A DNA stretch of 64,000 nt from Rhipicephalus microplus (taxonomy: Eukaryota; Arthropoda; Arachnida; Ixodida; Ixodidae). The notes below the pieces were generated by a model that worked only from the letters and a program-made list of their open reading frames with translations, did no database searches and was not told where the DNA came from. Shown piece by piece: positions 1-11,152 of the stretch (position 1 is its first letter; each line of letters begins with the position of its first letter). The DNA lies in the NCBI RefSeq assembly GCF_043290135.1, contig NC_134704.1, positions 13,026,001 to 13,090,000 of the forward strand, given 5' to 3'. The translations under genes and the position numbers were made by a program.

Positions 1-365
1 TCTATACTGGAGCTCACACCCACTGCAGGGCATTGGTCAAGCAGTGAGTAGTCTTTTAAAATGTTGTGCAACTTCGGTTTCCAACGCGCAATAAAGTCCA
101 AAGACTTTCGCTTCACTTTGGGTAACACGACACGTCGATTCCAAAGCCTGGCAAACAGGCTGTGTTCGATGGCTTAATTCCTCTTCTTCTTTTTTTTTTT
201 TGACTAGAAGCATGGCGCGTAACAATCATCACGGGAACGTGCTCTCTTCTTCTTCATCGCTCACAGAACACGTGGGCCGTGGAATGCAATGACTCTGATG
301 GGAAAAGAACGAATACAGAAGAGAGAAGGAAAGAGATATGGAAATCTTCAATGAAAAGATTATCT

Positions 366-427
366 TGGCGAGGCGGGATTCGCACCCGCGTATACCTACC
401 ATCCGAGGGCGAGCACGGTCACCCCTT
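366..427 (-). repeat. tRNA-derived SINE head fragment
   Basis: Read on the minus strand, this stretch has a B-box-like GGTGCGAATCCC and a tRNA-like 3' end (CCTCGCC), but no matching 5' acceptor strand 70 bases upstream, so no cloverleaf forms. It resembles the tRNA-like head of tick SINEs. It is not a functional tRNA gene. Confidence 0.45.
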
Positions 428-1150
428 GAATATCTAGAAGTGAGGTTGAGGAGGAGAAAAAGGAGGGGATCATAGCATAGTAAGAATGAGAACTATTGAA
501 AAAGGGAAGGGTATACAACGAGATAATCAAAGAGAGGAAGAAATGGAGAGAAAAGAAACAATCAAAGGTAAAAAGATATATAAGGAGATAAAGAAATATA
601 CAAAAACGCACACCAAAACGAAATAAAGGAAACTAAGATAAGAGAGGGAAAAAGAAGAAAAAAACGTTAAGAGATAAAGAAGCTCGGCCAGCTGTGCGCT
701 TTGGCATGTACATAAAGCAACACGAGACGTACGTCACACGTAAACTAACAAGTTGAGCATAAAGTTTAACTTGAGTTAGTGACCACTTCCCGCTCGTATA
801 GATGGCAATAGTTTGCTTCAACAAGTTAATGAGAGCACAAGCAATATTAGTGGTTATCAGCTATAGTTCAGAGCCTGTTACAAGAATTTTATGCCTCGCG
901 TCACGCATGTGTGTTGCAACATTAAAGTTATGGAACTTATAGATAATGTGGCTTACGGAATTTTCTATCAATCGAACATTTTGGTTGCCCTAAATTGTTT
1001 GCACTTAGACAATCAAGGTGCAAAGTGCCAGCGCGCGCCATCAGTATATTACAAAACGCTCTGAGCTCCTCACTTCGAGCAACATTTTATTCCGGCACGT
1101 CATGCTATACAACGCTACTCGAAATGCCACTTGTGCATTATGATATATGC
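428..1150. other. intergenic, nothing recognised
   Basis: A purine-rich stretch (about 430-670) followed by A/T-rich DNA. No conserved coding signal or recognisable repeat was seen. Confidence 0.5.
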
Positions 1151-1305
1151 TAAAGATGAATAGTCCCGTGTGCTCAGATTTGGGTGCACGTTAAAGAACC
1201 CCAGGTGGTCAAAATTTCCGGAGCCCTCCACTACGGCGTCTCTCATAATCATATGGTGGTTTTGGGACGTTAAACCCCACAAATCGATCGATAAAGATGA
1301 ATAGT
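1151..1305 (+). repeat. 5'-truncated SINE with 14-bp target duplication
   Basis: The insert (1165-1291) is the 3' body of a tick-type SINE, from GTGTGCTCAGATTTGGGTGC to a GATCGAT-like tail. It is flanked by an exact 14-bp direct repeat, taaagatgaatagt, at 1151-1164 and 1292-1305. The same body occurs full length and inverted at 1636-1876. The exact duplication points to fairly recent target-primed insertion by LINE machinery. Confidence 0.85.
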
Positions 1306-1620
1306 GCATATCCATATATAAGACACGCATTTAGTGAGCACGGGTGCAAAACGAGCGAAAATATTGGGGAAATGAAGGTTATATTGTGCACATAATTTGA
1401 AAGGCCGTAAATTTGGAAATATCTGCGACTTCCATGTATTTCATTCTGCCCTGCAAACCACGAGAAACTTTTCATGTCCTTGCGGTGTTTCGAAAACGCA
1501 CTATACCCCTCGAACAATGCGTTGTTGCAATCTCGACAATTATGATGTGAGCGTCTATGGGCGTATACCCTTGAATTAATGGAAGCTGTGTTCATGATGT
1601 GAAACTTGTGCGGTTCCATG

Positions 1621-1891
1621 AATCTTCAAATTATCGATTGATATGTGGGGCCTAACGTCCCAAAACCACCATATGATTATGAGAGACGCCGTAGTGGAGG
1701 GCTCCGAAAATTTCGACCACCTGGGCTTCTTTAACGCGCACCCAAATCTGAGCACACGGGCATACAACATTTCCGCCTCCATCGGAAATGCATGCAGCAG
1801 CCGCAGCCGGGATTCGATCCCGCGACCTGCGGGTCAGCAGCCGAGTACCTTAGTCACTAGACCACCACGGTGGGGCAATCTTCAAATTATC
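1621..1891 (-). repeat. full-length tRNA-derived SINE with 15-bp target duplication
   Basis: The 241-bp insert (1636-1876, minus strand) begins with a tRNA-like head at 1876: A box near TGGTCTAGTGAC and B box GGGATCGAATCCC. The body matches the copy at 1165-1291 and ends in an ATCAATCGAT-like tail. Exact 15-bp target duplications, aatcttcaaattatc, lie at 1621-1635 and 1877-1891. It resembles the tRNA-derived SINEs known from Rhipicephalus (the Ruka type), but the family name is from memory. Confidence 0.88.
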
Positions 1892-3984
1892 ATCGCGTGT
1901 AATCCGCTGATGCCTAATAATAAAACACTGAATTTCAACTTCCACTTAGTCCTCAAGCATTATGGGAAATGCTTCAAGATGGAAACGTTCAATAACATTC
2001 AAATGTGAGTGGGGCTGTTCGTATTTATATGGATAGAAATACCGTATAGTGATGGCGTTAAAAACGGTGGCATTTCGGCTTCCACACTAATCTACTGCGG
2101 CTGAAAACATCGAACTTAAAACTGTATAGTCAGTCGATTTTTTCAAGGCTTCACTCTAATTTTATTCGTATACATGTCTGCTTCTAAATTTGGCGCTGTA
2201 ATTACGTTTTATACGCATAAATGAATAGAAACACACAGGGACACTGCATGAAATAACAGATTCAATGTACATGAATGTTTGAGTGGTTTATATTTTAGAA
2301 ATCAGATAAAAAAGACTAAAAAAATGAAGGCTACGCGAGCAGCTGCATGCCATCTTCCTGGGAAGGTCGCGAGTGACCTTCCGCGCTTTTGGAAGCTATC
2401 TCGTGCGGCCAACCGACAGCAGTACATAGAATGCATAGAAATGTCATGTCTCAAAAAAAAAAAACACTTTCATGTATATGCACGATGGTCTCGAATAAAA
2501 CTAAAATAAAACTGTTGTTCTTTGAAATAACGGTGAAGCTGCGCGAGTTTGAAGACATTAGTATTCTTTTTGTTGTTTTTTTTCGTTGCATAAAGTGCAC
2601 ATTAGATTTGTCCTATTCCGACGTGCCTTAGTGCAGTTACTATACAACGCTCCTCCAATACCGATATGGTGAGCGCAGTTTCTGAAATCCATCGTCTGTA
2701 CATCAGCGGATATACTTACTCGCGCTAGTTATGAGGCAAGCGAACTACTATAAAAGGTAACGTTGAATGAGGCCATTATAGATTTGTACGCACGGGCACA
2801 CAACGGCCGGCAGGTGCGCTTCCCGGCGAACAATCGCCAAATTAAGCGTACTGACATTTGGCTCAGTAATGGGAAATACAAAGAGGTTAGTTCGACAGGT
2901 GCTGTGACATGGCCGAAAAACTCTTGGCGACAGCGGAAACAACAGCGATGAAAAAGTTGTGAGCTGTATAGCATCGAATCGGACGGAGTAGATAGGCACA
3001 CTGGGTTAACGCCGCACTTCTCCACAACTCTCACCTTGAACAGGCCACCATGATTCGGCAGGAGGAGTCGGTTCTGGTCGCTGCGTCGTGGACACGCTTT
3101 CGCCTCTTGTGTCAGAATGTTCGTAGCGCGCGGCTCTTTGCCCTGCGGCTGCTGCGTCGAAGCGGCAGGGACGCGGTGGCGCGCGCGTTCCCTCGGAACT
3201 GCAACAGCTGCGGCCGGCCCGAGGTCATGTGACAGGCATCGGCAGAACGCCGCCACAAGGAAGCGTGTGAGAGAGAGGAAGAGAAGACAGCCTGTCTGAC
3301 ATACCATTTCTGAGTCCGTTCATTTCATTTGCTCGTACTTAGATCGATGGTGGCTGAAGACGTGTCTTTGTCTGTGAAGAGGCGCCATGCCACCGGATGT
3401 CATGCTTGTGTGAGATGCACTGAATACGACAAACTGTATTCCCAACCTTACAGGATAAAGAAATGCTTAGGGAGTCTTCATGCCGAGGTGTCAGTTAATT
3501 AGGGAAAGCAGGATGGCGGGGATAAGGAAGGCGTCAACGAAAATGAGAATGAATCGATGACATGATGCTCAAAACGGCCTGCCCTTGGTCCCCGGCTTTA
3601 GGGTTAAATGTGGGTAGTGAATGTGCAGTTCTGGAATGCAACACCAAGGGCTGTGTTATTGCCTTCGCTGTCTCCGTCTCTTGTTGGCAAGGTTGGGGGG
3701 GGGGGGGGGGGCGTAGTGATTTTAAAGAAGGAGAAAATAAAGAAAAGTGAGCCTCGCAACTGTCTGCAGCTGAGAGCGACAGCTCAGCAGTAGCGCTCAC
3801 AAGGGAGGAATTGAAAGCGATAGAGAGAAAAATAAAGTTTGAGAGAAAAAGCAAGTTGTGGACATGGTCGAAGGAGTTCCAGGACGGGGCACAAATTGGC
3901 AAGAGCCACACGGCATCGCGGACAGTGGGTCGATGGGCGAGAGCTACGCCGGCGCCTAGAGATCGTGAACGACACGACCGTTCA
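1892..3984. other. intergenic, no gene recognised
   Basis: Short open frames on both strands here have no recognisable domains and overlap each other. A poly-G run sits near 3697-3711. Nothing can be assigned. Confidence 0.45.
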
Positions 3985-4051
3985 GCACGGAATCCAGCAA
4001 GCGAGATAGACGGTTGTCAAGATATCCACTCTCACTTGCTGGATTTCGTGC
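3985..4051. repeat. imperfect 22-bp inverted repeat (hairpin)
   Basis: Arms at 3985-4006 (gcacggaatccagcaagcga...) and 4030-4051 are complementary with two mismatches around a 23-base loop. It could be the remnant of a small palindromic transposable element. Confidence 0.6.
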
Positions 4052-4225
4052 CGACCGGTTGGCGCACTCCGAGAACGAGAGTATTTCGTCATGAGGTGCG
4101 GCGGCCGTTGCTAGGCGCACGTCGCGGCGGCGTCCCTGCGAGAGTGTGACCAATAGCGCGCCGCTGCGGTTGCCATGCGTTGAGCCTACTGCAGATTACA
4201 AATGCGCGACCGGTTGTGCCCTCGC

Positions 4226-4347
4226 GATCTCCGACGTCAGCGTAGCTCTGGCCGACTGGGCTCGCCCTACGTCATCTCCTGACGCCGATCTCCGACGACA
4301 GCGTAGCTCTGGCCTACTGGACTTGCCCTATGCCATCTCTCGACGCC
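4226..4347. repeat. 61-bp tandem duplication
   Basis: Two adjacent 61-bp units, 4226-4286 and 4287-4347, share gatctccgacg-cagcgtagctctggcc... with a handful of substitutions. The region is GC-rich and non-coding as far as can be seen. Confidence 0.7.
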
Positions 4348-4769
4348 GACAAGAGCTCTCGCAAGTGGTGCCCCGTCCTCGGACTCCTGTGACCGTGTTT
4401 CCGTTTTTCATATATCTCCTATCCCTCGATATGCCCTCGCTCGCTGTCGCAGCGCATCTTTCTCTCTCTATATATATATCTTTCATCCTATTCTTTTAAT
4501 CTCTCCTCACCCCATTCCTTGTGAGCTACTGTTGAGGTGTCGCACCCTGATGCAGACAGTTACGGAGCTCACTTTTCTCTGCTTTTCCCTCTTAGAACCA
4601 CTTCAGATATCCACGAACATGATCAGCCTTGAGAGAGCTGCAGTCCTCTCCTACCCGTTTCTCCTCTCGCCTAGTGAACTCCCTCACCACGCGGGGAAGG
4701 AAAGGGCGAGGAGAATTACTGACAAGAGCTCGCACGTCGTTTGTTCATCTATTAGAATGCTTGGCATAT

Positions 4770-4956
4770 GGGCTAGTTGGTGATCTTGCAAGTCGAATGG
4801 TTGCAGCTAAATTGAAACGTACGCACGAAGAAAAAAAAACATTGTCCTCGTGTTTCTTTCCTTCTCGCCTACGTTTAAATTTAGCTGCAGTCATTCGACA
4901 TGCTGTTCATCTATGCAGTGCATCGTTTCACTTCGCAATGTCACACCAACTAGCCC
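4770..4956. mobile_element. palindromic MITE-like element
   Basis: Terminal inverted repeats gggctagttggtga (from 4770) and tcacaccaactagccc (to 4956). Long inner arms are also complementary: gtcgaatggttgcagctaaa near 4791 against tttagctgcagtcattcgac near 4880. There is no coding potential. The folded-back structure is typical of a non-autonomous DNA transposon. Confidence 0.6.
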
Positions 4957-5232
4957 CACTGTATGCACTTCTAAGCCTAAAACTATGACGGGACAAAGGA
5001 AAGAACAGGAACTCGTCCAACCAAGCTGACCACGTCGAAACTTTTTGAGAAGGAAAAAAAAAAAACACACACGAAATAGCCCGTTAAGATTGAGTTGGGA
5101 TTCATGTTGCATGGTTGTTTTTCTTGCCCGCGCGCACTCGCGTTCCAACAATAAACACCAACTAGCGCAGACTCAAGTTTTTCTAATGCGTCAGCATTGG
5201 CTTGTCCAGGTGGGGGGCGGGAGGGTTCAAAT

Positions 5233-5494
5233 CAGTGGCGTAGCCAGGGAGTAGCGTACCAGACTGTGCTCCCCGCCCTCAAATTTTCAGTCGAGCACAT
5301 CTGCTTTCCCGGCCTCTACTTGATACAAAGAAGGTGCACCACCGTAGAAAAGTTTCTACCTACGCTCCTGTTTCAATCCCCCCACCCCCGAAAATTTTCA
5401 ACCTTGCATAATGCAAATCTTGCACACACAAACACACGAACATACGTGAAACCCCTTCCCCCCGGAAAAGAAAAAGTTCCTTGCTACGCTACTG
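5233..5494. mobile_element. small MITE-like element, CAGTGGCGTAGCCAG ends
   Basis: The left end cagtggcgtagccag (5233-5247) pairs with the right end ccttgctacgctactg (to 5494), with two or three mismatches. The interior has C-rich blocks and a short CA-rich stretch. No open frame is recognisable. I recall similar elements in tick genomes. Confidence 0.55.
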
Positions 5495-6017
5495 AACATC
5501 AGCGATCACCAACCACCACTATAGTCATAAACGTGTGTGGTCATAACCAAGCACATTGAACAATGATTGCACATATACCTGCATAATAAAAATATCGGCA
5601 GACGTATAACGCTTCCCTTATTAGAGGGCCCATACCACCACGCGGTCAAAGACGGGCGAGTGGTCTTCTAAGCCTAAGCTGATATTTGCTCCTCGGCACT
5701 TATATTGAAAACTCGTGCACAATGTCAGCACTTCGCGTTTAGCCTATCAAGATTTCGTACTGGTCGGCTACACGCTGTTATCTCAGCTTGCGCACTCGGA
5801 AACACACAAGTTCTCATGGCACCTCTCTGTTTGTTCTAACAGAGGAAACGAGCAAACTTCTTTCCTTCATTCCAAGTGAAGTAAAATCAGCTGATCGCGC
5901 ACTTAGTCATGCGAGACAAAGAACCGGTGGGTGGCTGCATGGCAAAACTTTGTAGGAGGCAGTTCCCATTTAATATTTCGTGTATATGGTCCAATTGAGA
6001 GAACGTATCGTATAACC

Positions 6018-6156
6018 ATAGGCGTGCGAGGAAAGGGGGGGGGGGGCAAGGAGGGTTGCCCCATTTTCTTAAGAGAGGGGGGGGGGGGCGCAAAGTCAGC
6101 CCCATATATTGACATAATAGCGGTCCCAGAGTGGCCGTGCTTGTGCGCACGCCTAT
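6018..6156. mobile_element. 139-bp MITE-like element, ATAGGCGTGCG ends
   Basis: Terminal inverted repeats ataggcgtgcg (6018-6028) and gcgcacgcctat (to 6156) flank a G-rich interior with two long G runs. There is no coding capacity. Confidence 0.6.
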
Positions 6157-6745
6157 ACTGCCGAGGGCGCGATTTGGCGCATAGACGACTCGTCAGAGGC
6201 TGCGCTGGGGGCGCTTGCGCCGTGTCATGGCTTAATCAGGCTTAATCGAGGCCATCGAGGCGCATGTGCCAGCGCTGTTCCTCTCCTTAATGATTCGTGG
6301 TCCATGGTTGTGACCATTGGTTGTGACTGTGGTGCACCGCCGTAGTCAGGCTGTTCAAACGCGCTAGCAGTGCAGTTGCTAGTGATAAGACCATCTTCGG
6401 TACGATTTGGGTCGATTTCATCAGGACTGCGCAACATCAGGACCGCACGGTAAAAAAATTATACTTTATTTTAAAGTTTTATGAGCCCGTACTAACCAGT
6501 GAACACGGCTCTATCGAGTTATCATGGTGATACTTAAACTTGCCGCGCTGTGCCCGTAATATTATTCTTTTTAATGTGCTGACATCTCTTGTTGCTTTCA
6601 AAAACTGTGCTTGTTGTCAACATTTTTTTTTTTGTAAAATAGTCCCAGAGATAGCGCATTGGTACGTTTCATGTATAAAACTAACATGAGCATTAAAACA
6701 TGACCAATTTGTGAAATTAAAAATAAACAATGTATGAAACTCTAC

Positions 6746-7948
6746 GGTTTATAACACGGAGGAAGGAAAAAGGTAAGGAGAGGGCATGCCCAGCCCAGCC
6801 GGCGCAGGGCGTAAAAAATGTGGCAGAAATGACATCATGGCGGCCATAGTCAGTAGGCACAATGGCGGCGTTGTTATGGTTACGTGTTGCGCAGTGAAGC
6901 TGGTCTAGCAGTGAGCGGCCGCGGCTGGCGGCGGAATGTGTGCCTCCCCAGGTCTCGTGCTGAGCCGTGGCGGACAATATCTGTGCTCTGCGCCGCGTTA
7001 TTGGTTACGCAGTGTTCGTCTAGCTGTTACATTACTCTTAGCAACGTTTACAAATCTCTTTGTCTATCACGGGGTTCCAACAGTGCGTAGAACAAGTGCA
7101 TATCCATGTGTCGTGCGGCGGATGACGCGGATGAAGCAGTTAGTGTTCAGCGAAATGGCGTTGGGCACCATGACGAAGCTGAATGACGACGAACGCCTTG
7201 CAGGTCAGTGACGGTTGAGCAGTGCTCCTGCTTGTGACAACGGACGACGCTGTTGAGCCCAGCAAGACGCCGTGAGGACCATGTGCACATACGTAGTTTC
7301 GTGTTGTGTGTGTGTACAGTAACAACTTGCATGTGCGTATTAAAACACATTTTCTGTTCCGCTTGGTACACTCTCCACCAGCATTGCATGTAATCTCAAC
7401 GTAACAGCAACCACGTTCAACTGTCACTAGCACCGTGCTCAAAGTCACCACGGTCGCAGAATGCTGACGCAGGTGAGTTTCACGCGGAACACGGACACAG
7501 TGGCAGGACGCTGCGTCAGTCGCGTGGCGGAATGCAACCGTAGAAGGCGCACGACCGATTGTGTTGTCTGTACAGTTGCTGAATTAATGACGTGAAAGCA
7601 CTCGCCGTTGTCAGTGCATCTAGCGCGCGTTCTTTCGTAGTTGCTTCGTTGTCAGCGAGCTGTTACTCTTTGTTATTACTCGGACGAAGCGATTTCGCTG
7701 AAGGTGTCCCGCTGGCTCTGAGTGATGAGCCCAGTTCCATTAGTTTCGGATCGTCACGACACACGCGCTGCGCAGCCCACGTGCTTTCCGAGCCAGAGAG
7801 GGAGTCGCGCCTTCTGCTTCACATTCATATGTAAACAAGAAAGGAAAATTTGCCTACTCAATATGGCCGACTTCCGGCTTCATCGTGGCTTCACAACGAG
7901 TGACGTCAGGGCCTCTCCTTACCTTTTCCTTCCTCCGTGGTTTATAAC
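6746..7948. mobile_element. 1.2-kb non-autonomous DNA transposon-like element
   Basis: Inverted ends of about 38 bp: the left end at 6746-6784 carries acggaggaaggaaaa and ggtaaggagagg; its complement is at 7912-7948. A weaker complementary segment (atggcggccatag near 6837, tatggccgacttc near 7862) extends the arms inward. No transposase frame is visible in the interior. Target duplication is unclear; both ends lie next to TTATAA. Confidence 0.55.
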
Positions 7949-8377
7949 GTTTTAAAATCTCGAAGGCGAGGTTACCATGCATGTGCTGAGAGGTTACTTA
8001 GTTATTGTTTTTAATTCAATAAATAAACTTAATGCGTTAATTTAAAAAAAACAAAAATATGAGCTCATTTATTGCAACACTAAGTTGCGCCACTTACAAT
8101 TGCTTTCGCTAACTTTAGCACATTAAAAACTTGACCTCAAAAAATTAAATCTTGTTTTTTTTGCTTTCTTTAAGAAAAAAACTAAAAATATATTCTGAGA
8201 AATATTTTAATTTGTTTACGTAAGAAGCATTGTGCAATTTCGTTTTTGTGTGCGCCGGTATTCCAAGAACTATCATCATCATCATGACAAACGTGTGCAT
8301 GCCGGTTAACGCATGGTAGTTTGATTGGGATTACATGTGTTTTTGTCAGCCGTTTATGAAACTCCGTGTGCTTCACG
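7949..8377 (+). promoter_or_regulatory. 5' flank of NOC3L
   Basis: An A/T-rich 429-bp stretch between the transposon-like element and the NOC3L start codon. It presumably holds the promoter and 5' UTR. No TATA box, initiator or CpG cluster stands out. A (atc)n run lies at 8270-8284. Confidence 0.3.
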
Positions 8378-9349
8378 ATGGATGTGCGTAGAAAGCAGTG
8401 GCGTAGAGGTCGGCCAAACAAGCGACGGCGCGCTGCAGACAACGATGACGAGCCGGCTTTCGAGAAGGTCCCCCGCCGAAGCATGGCCAACGACAGGCAA
8501 AGCGTGCGTGTGCTCCTTCCCGTTAAAACGAGACACGGCGTCATTAAAAAAACTGAGGTCCTCAACAGAAAGGACGATTCACCCGTACAATCCGACGAAG
8601 CTGATGACGGATCTGCTTCGGGAGAAGACATCGATGAAGTGCACGAAACACCGCCAGTCGCAGAAGAGTCGCCCGAAGACAAAACTCCTCGCACAGCAGT
8701 CAGGTCGCTCTCCGACAAGTATCGGCAGCTCCAGCAAGTCAAGCAGCAGATTGGATCTATGGCCAGTGCGATCGTAGAAGACCCACAAGATAAAGTGGGT
8801 CACTTTAAGGAGCTCATCGCCTTACTTCGCAACGGAGCGCCCGGCATTTCCCACATCGTGCAGAGGCTGGCAGCACTTACGCTGCTCGAAGTCTTCAAGG
8901 ATGTCGTGCCGGGCTACGCCATCACTGCACCTACTGCGCACGGTAGCGGACCGAAGCAGAAGCTCAAGAAAGAGACGAGAGCCTTGATAGGTTACGAGGA
9001 GGCCTTGCTGCGCTATTACGGCCAGTACGTTGGCTGCTTGCGGAAGATATTGGCGCGACATCTGAAAAGGCTCAAGTCTGCCCAAAGCGTTCTGCGTCTC
9101 CGTCTTTCAACGGCACTGGCCCAAGTAGCGGCTCGCTGTGTGTGTGGTCTGCTGTTGGCCCATCCCCACTTCAATCTGCGCGGACAGCTTATCGAATTGG
9201 CCGTCCATTGCCTGGGAAGCTCCGACGACAAGATGTCGCTGACAGCGTGTCAGGCACTCCGCCTGTTGTACCGCCAGGACCGGCTGGGAGAGAGCACGTT
9301 GGATGCTGTCAAACGTACCAGGGCACTTCTAAAGGCCAGGGGTCTTCAG
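8378..9349 (+). CDS. NOC3L: NOC3L exon 1 (residues 1-324)
   Basis: Exactly 324 codons. It ends at GGT CTT CAG immediately before GCAAGT, a strong GC-type donor. Reading through would enter an unrelated low-complexity tail and a stop at 9427. Confidence 0.93.
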
Positions 9350-10978
9350 GCAAGTGTTGCAAGCTGTCTCCGCATAGCTAGTCACCCCTGGGCTTTTTTT
9401 TTGTTTTTCAATTTTGCGAGAACATAAGTATGGTTGACCTTTCCCCTCAAGAAATTTTCTTGGTATGCCACTGGCCTCTCATGCGATGTATGGGAAATGT
9501 CGCCTATGCTTCGTGGCTTTAATTAGCGTGCAACTTACCTCCAACACAATCGTCCAGTGCATAATGTTGTCATTTATGATACTCAGACTCTGTGAAGACG
9601 TGGCCTTTTGGGTGCACTATTTCGGGGAATGCAGGGAAAGAATTTTGATGACATTTCCTCCATAAAGCGCCCCAAAAAGTAGTTATTAGGGAGGGACCAT
9701 TTAATTCGGAATTACTTTTGTGCTTAAGATTTAACAAAGTGAGTAGTCGGTTCTCCATAAGCAAAAGTTATTTCTTGTGAGAACAACTGCAGAACTAACG
9801 AAACATTTTTCCATCATATAAGTGGCACACCTTAATTATCTCCCAGGTTGTTTTAGTCTAAGTCTCTGTAACTGCAAATTACTGTACAGAACTCTGTGTA
9901 ACTTTTTTGAATTCAACATGCGCTGCAGGTGCACCCCCGCGTTCTGGAGCCATTCCTGTCGCTGCGTCTGCGGGAGCCCAAGGCAGCAGACCAGGGCCAC
10001 AATATTGACCTGAAGAAAGTGCGCGAGGGTCTGCGGAAAATGTCCCGCAAGGAGCACCGACAGCACAAGCGCATGCGTCGTCTGGAATCTCAGCTTCGCG
10101 AGACTGAGGCACAGGAAAGTGATGTCCGTAAGGATCGCCTCCAAGGAGAAATACTGCAGCAACTTCTTTGGACATACGCCCACGTTCTTAAACAGGTGCC
10201 TCAAAGGCCAGAATTGAAGCCTCTGCTTCGTCCAGTATTCAAAGGTCTCGCTCAATATGCACACCTGGTCAATCTCGACTTCCTGGAGGACATTCTAGAT
10301 GCGCTAGGCACCCTGCTGAACTTGCTAGGCTCCAGAGACGCACCATGCTGCTTGCAAGCGGCATTTGCACTCTTGTCAGGGCAAGGCCAAGCCCTCACAG
10401 TCGACCCCCAGCGATTCTATGTCGCACTGTTCCGGTGTTTGTTAGAAAGCCCTCCCGCAAGTGCTCGGACGCTGCTGCTTTGTTGGCGGATGATGGTGGT
10501 GAACCGCTGCCGAAGTCTGTCGGTGTACCGGCTCAAGGCTTTGTGCAAACGGTTTGCGACACTGTGTCTCAATCACGCTAACTCACTTGGCCTGACCCTG
10601 TCGCTCGGCACACTGTTGAGAAGCGAACCGCGGTTGCATGGACTGTTGGAGGTAGCGGACACTCAGACAATATTTCGCCCAATGCTTGGAGACCCTGACC
10701 ATGCTGGTTGTGCACCACTTTGGGAGCTGCACGTGCTAAGAAAGCATTACGACCCCTCGACAGCTGCTGTTGCCAAGGCAGTAGCCTCGTCCAATCGAAT
10801 TCCACCGGCGCTTGCCAGCCTCGATCCTGTTCGTGTGGCAGGCAAGCGCACTGATCCACTTGTGGCATTCTCCGCATGTGGGTCGAAGGCTAACAAAAAG
10901 CATGGAGTTAAAAAAGACATGGTTCAGAAACAGAACCGAAGGCTTGCTAAAGGTGCTGTGCACAACAAAAGACAATAA
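8378..10978 (+). CDS. NOC3L: NOC3L, nucleolar complex protein 3 homolog (complete, two exons)
   Basis: Exons 8378-9349 and 9929-10978 encode 673 residues. In other eukaryotes NOC3 acts in the nucleolus and nucleoplasm with NOC2 in pre-60S ribosomal subunit maturation, and has been linked to replication licensing in yeast. The protein has a basic N-terminus (RRGRPNKRRR, residues 9-18), an acidic segment, the NOC3 N-terminal region, and a C-terminal CBF/Mak21-type helical domain containing the conserved GLAQYAHLVN and ALWELHVLRKHY-like segments (here PLWELHVLRKHY). The start is the first ATG after an in-frame TGA at 8357. The protein is shorter than the roughly 800-residue human homolog, mainly at the N-terminus. 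The exons join only with a GC-AG intron. The gene converges on OCRL. Family assignment is very secure. Confidence 0.95.
9350..9928 (+). other. NOC3L: GC-AG intron of NOC3L
   Basis: 579 bases from CAG|GCAAGT to cgctgcag|GTG. The join is phase 0 and gives ...ARGLQ-VHPRVLEPFLSLR, which follows the conserved NOC3 block. No GT donor nearby keeps the frame. Nothing else is recognised inside. Confidence 0.85.
9929..10978 (+). CDS. NOC3L: NOC3L exon 2 (residues 325-673)
   Basis: 349 codons plus TAA at 10976. It carries the basic coiled segment (RKMSRKEHRQHKRMRRLE) and the CBF/Mak21-like domain. The stop codon lies inside overlapping AATAAA signals. Confidence 0.94.
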   Translation: MHPRVLEPFLSLRLREPKAADQGHNIDLKKVREGLRKMSRKEHRQHKRMRRLESQLRETEAQESDVRKDRLQGEILQQLLWTYAHVLKQVPQRPELKPLLRPVFKGLAQYAHLVNLDFLEDILDALGTLLNLLGSRDAPCCLQAAFALLSGQGQALTVDPQRFYVALFRCLLESPPASARTLLLCWRMMVVNRCRSLSVYRLKALCKRFATLCLNHANSLGLTLSLGTLLRSEPRLHGLLEVADTQTIFRPMLGDPDHAGCAPLWELHVLRKHYDPSTAAVAKAVASSNRIPPALASLDPVRVAGKRTDPLVAFSACGSKANKKHGVKKDMVQKQNRRLAKGAVHNKRQ

Positions 10979-10983
10979 ATAAA
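10974..10983 (+). terminator. NOC3L: NOC3L polyadenylation signals
   Basis: Two AATAAA hexamers, 10974-10979 and 10978-10983, overlap the TAA stop. The 3' UTR would therefore be only about 10-30 bases long and would end at or inside the last OCRL exon. Confidence 0.75.
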
Positions 10984-11002
10984 GGTACAATTGTGTACTG
11001 TG

Positions 11003-11008
11003 TTTAAT
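11003..11008 (-). terminator. OCRL: OCRL polyadenylation signal overlapping its stop
   Basis: On the minus strand ATTAAA (11008 to 11003) contains the TAA stop of OCRL. No AATAAA is seen in the next 200 bases downstream on this strand, so this is the likely signal. Cleavage would fall within the NOC3L 3' end. Confidence 0.6.
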
Positions 11009-11152
11009 CTGTGTAGTCATTCATGAGAAAATGATAGATAAATGCTGCGCTCTTGCGTTCATCAGTGTCTCGCCGTGCGTCCCATGAGGATGAGCCGAGT
11101 TCTGTTGAGTGCTGGCCTTTGGGCCTCAAGAGAACAGGGCCAAATACATTCG
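11004..11152 (-). CDS. OCRL: OCRL exon 20 (residues 809-856) and stop
   Basis: Starts after tttttgcag as [14 protein letters not shown], matching the conserved (A)..FG..LLR segment, and ends [14 protein letters not shown] then TAA. There is no CaaX box. Confidence 0.9.

Noticed and set aside
366..427. Possible tRNA gene on the minus strand
   Set aside because: The B box is good but no 5' acceptor strand pairs with the 3' end; it fits a SINE head.
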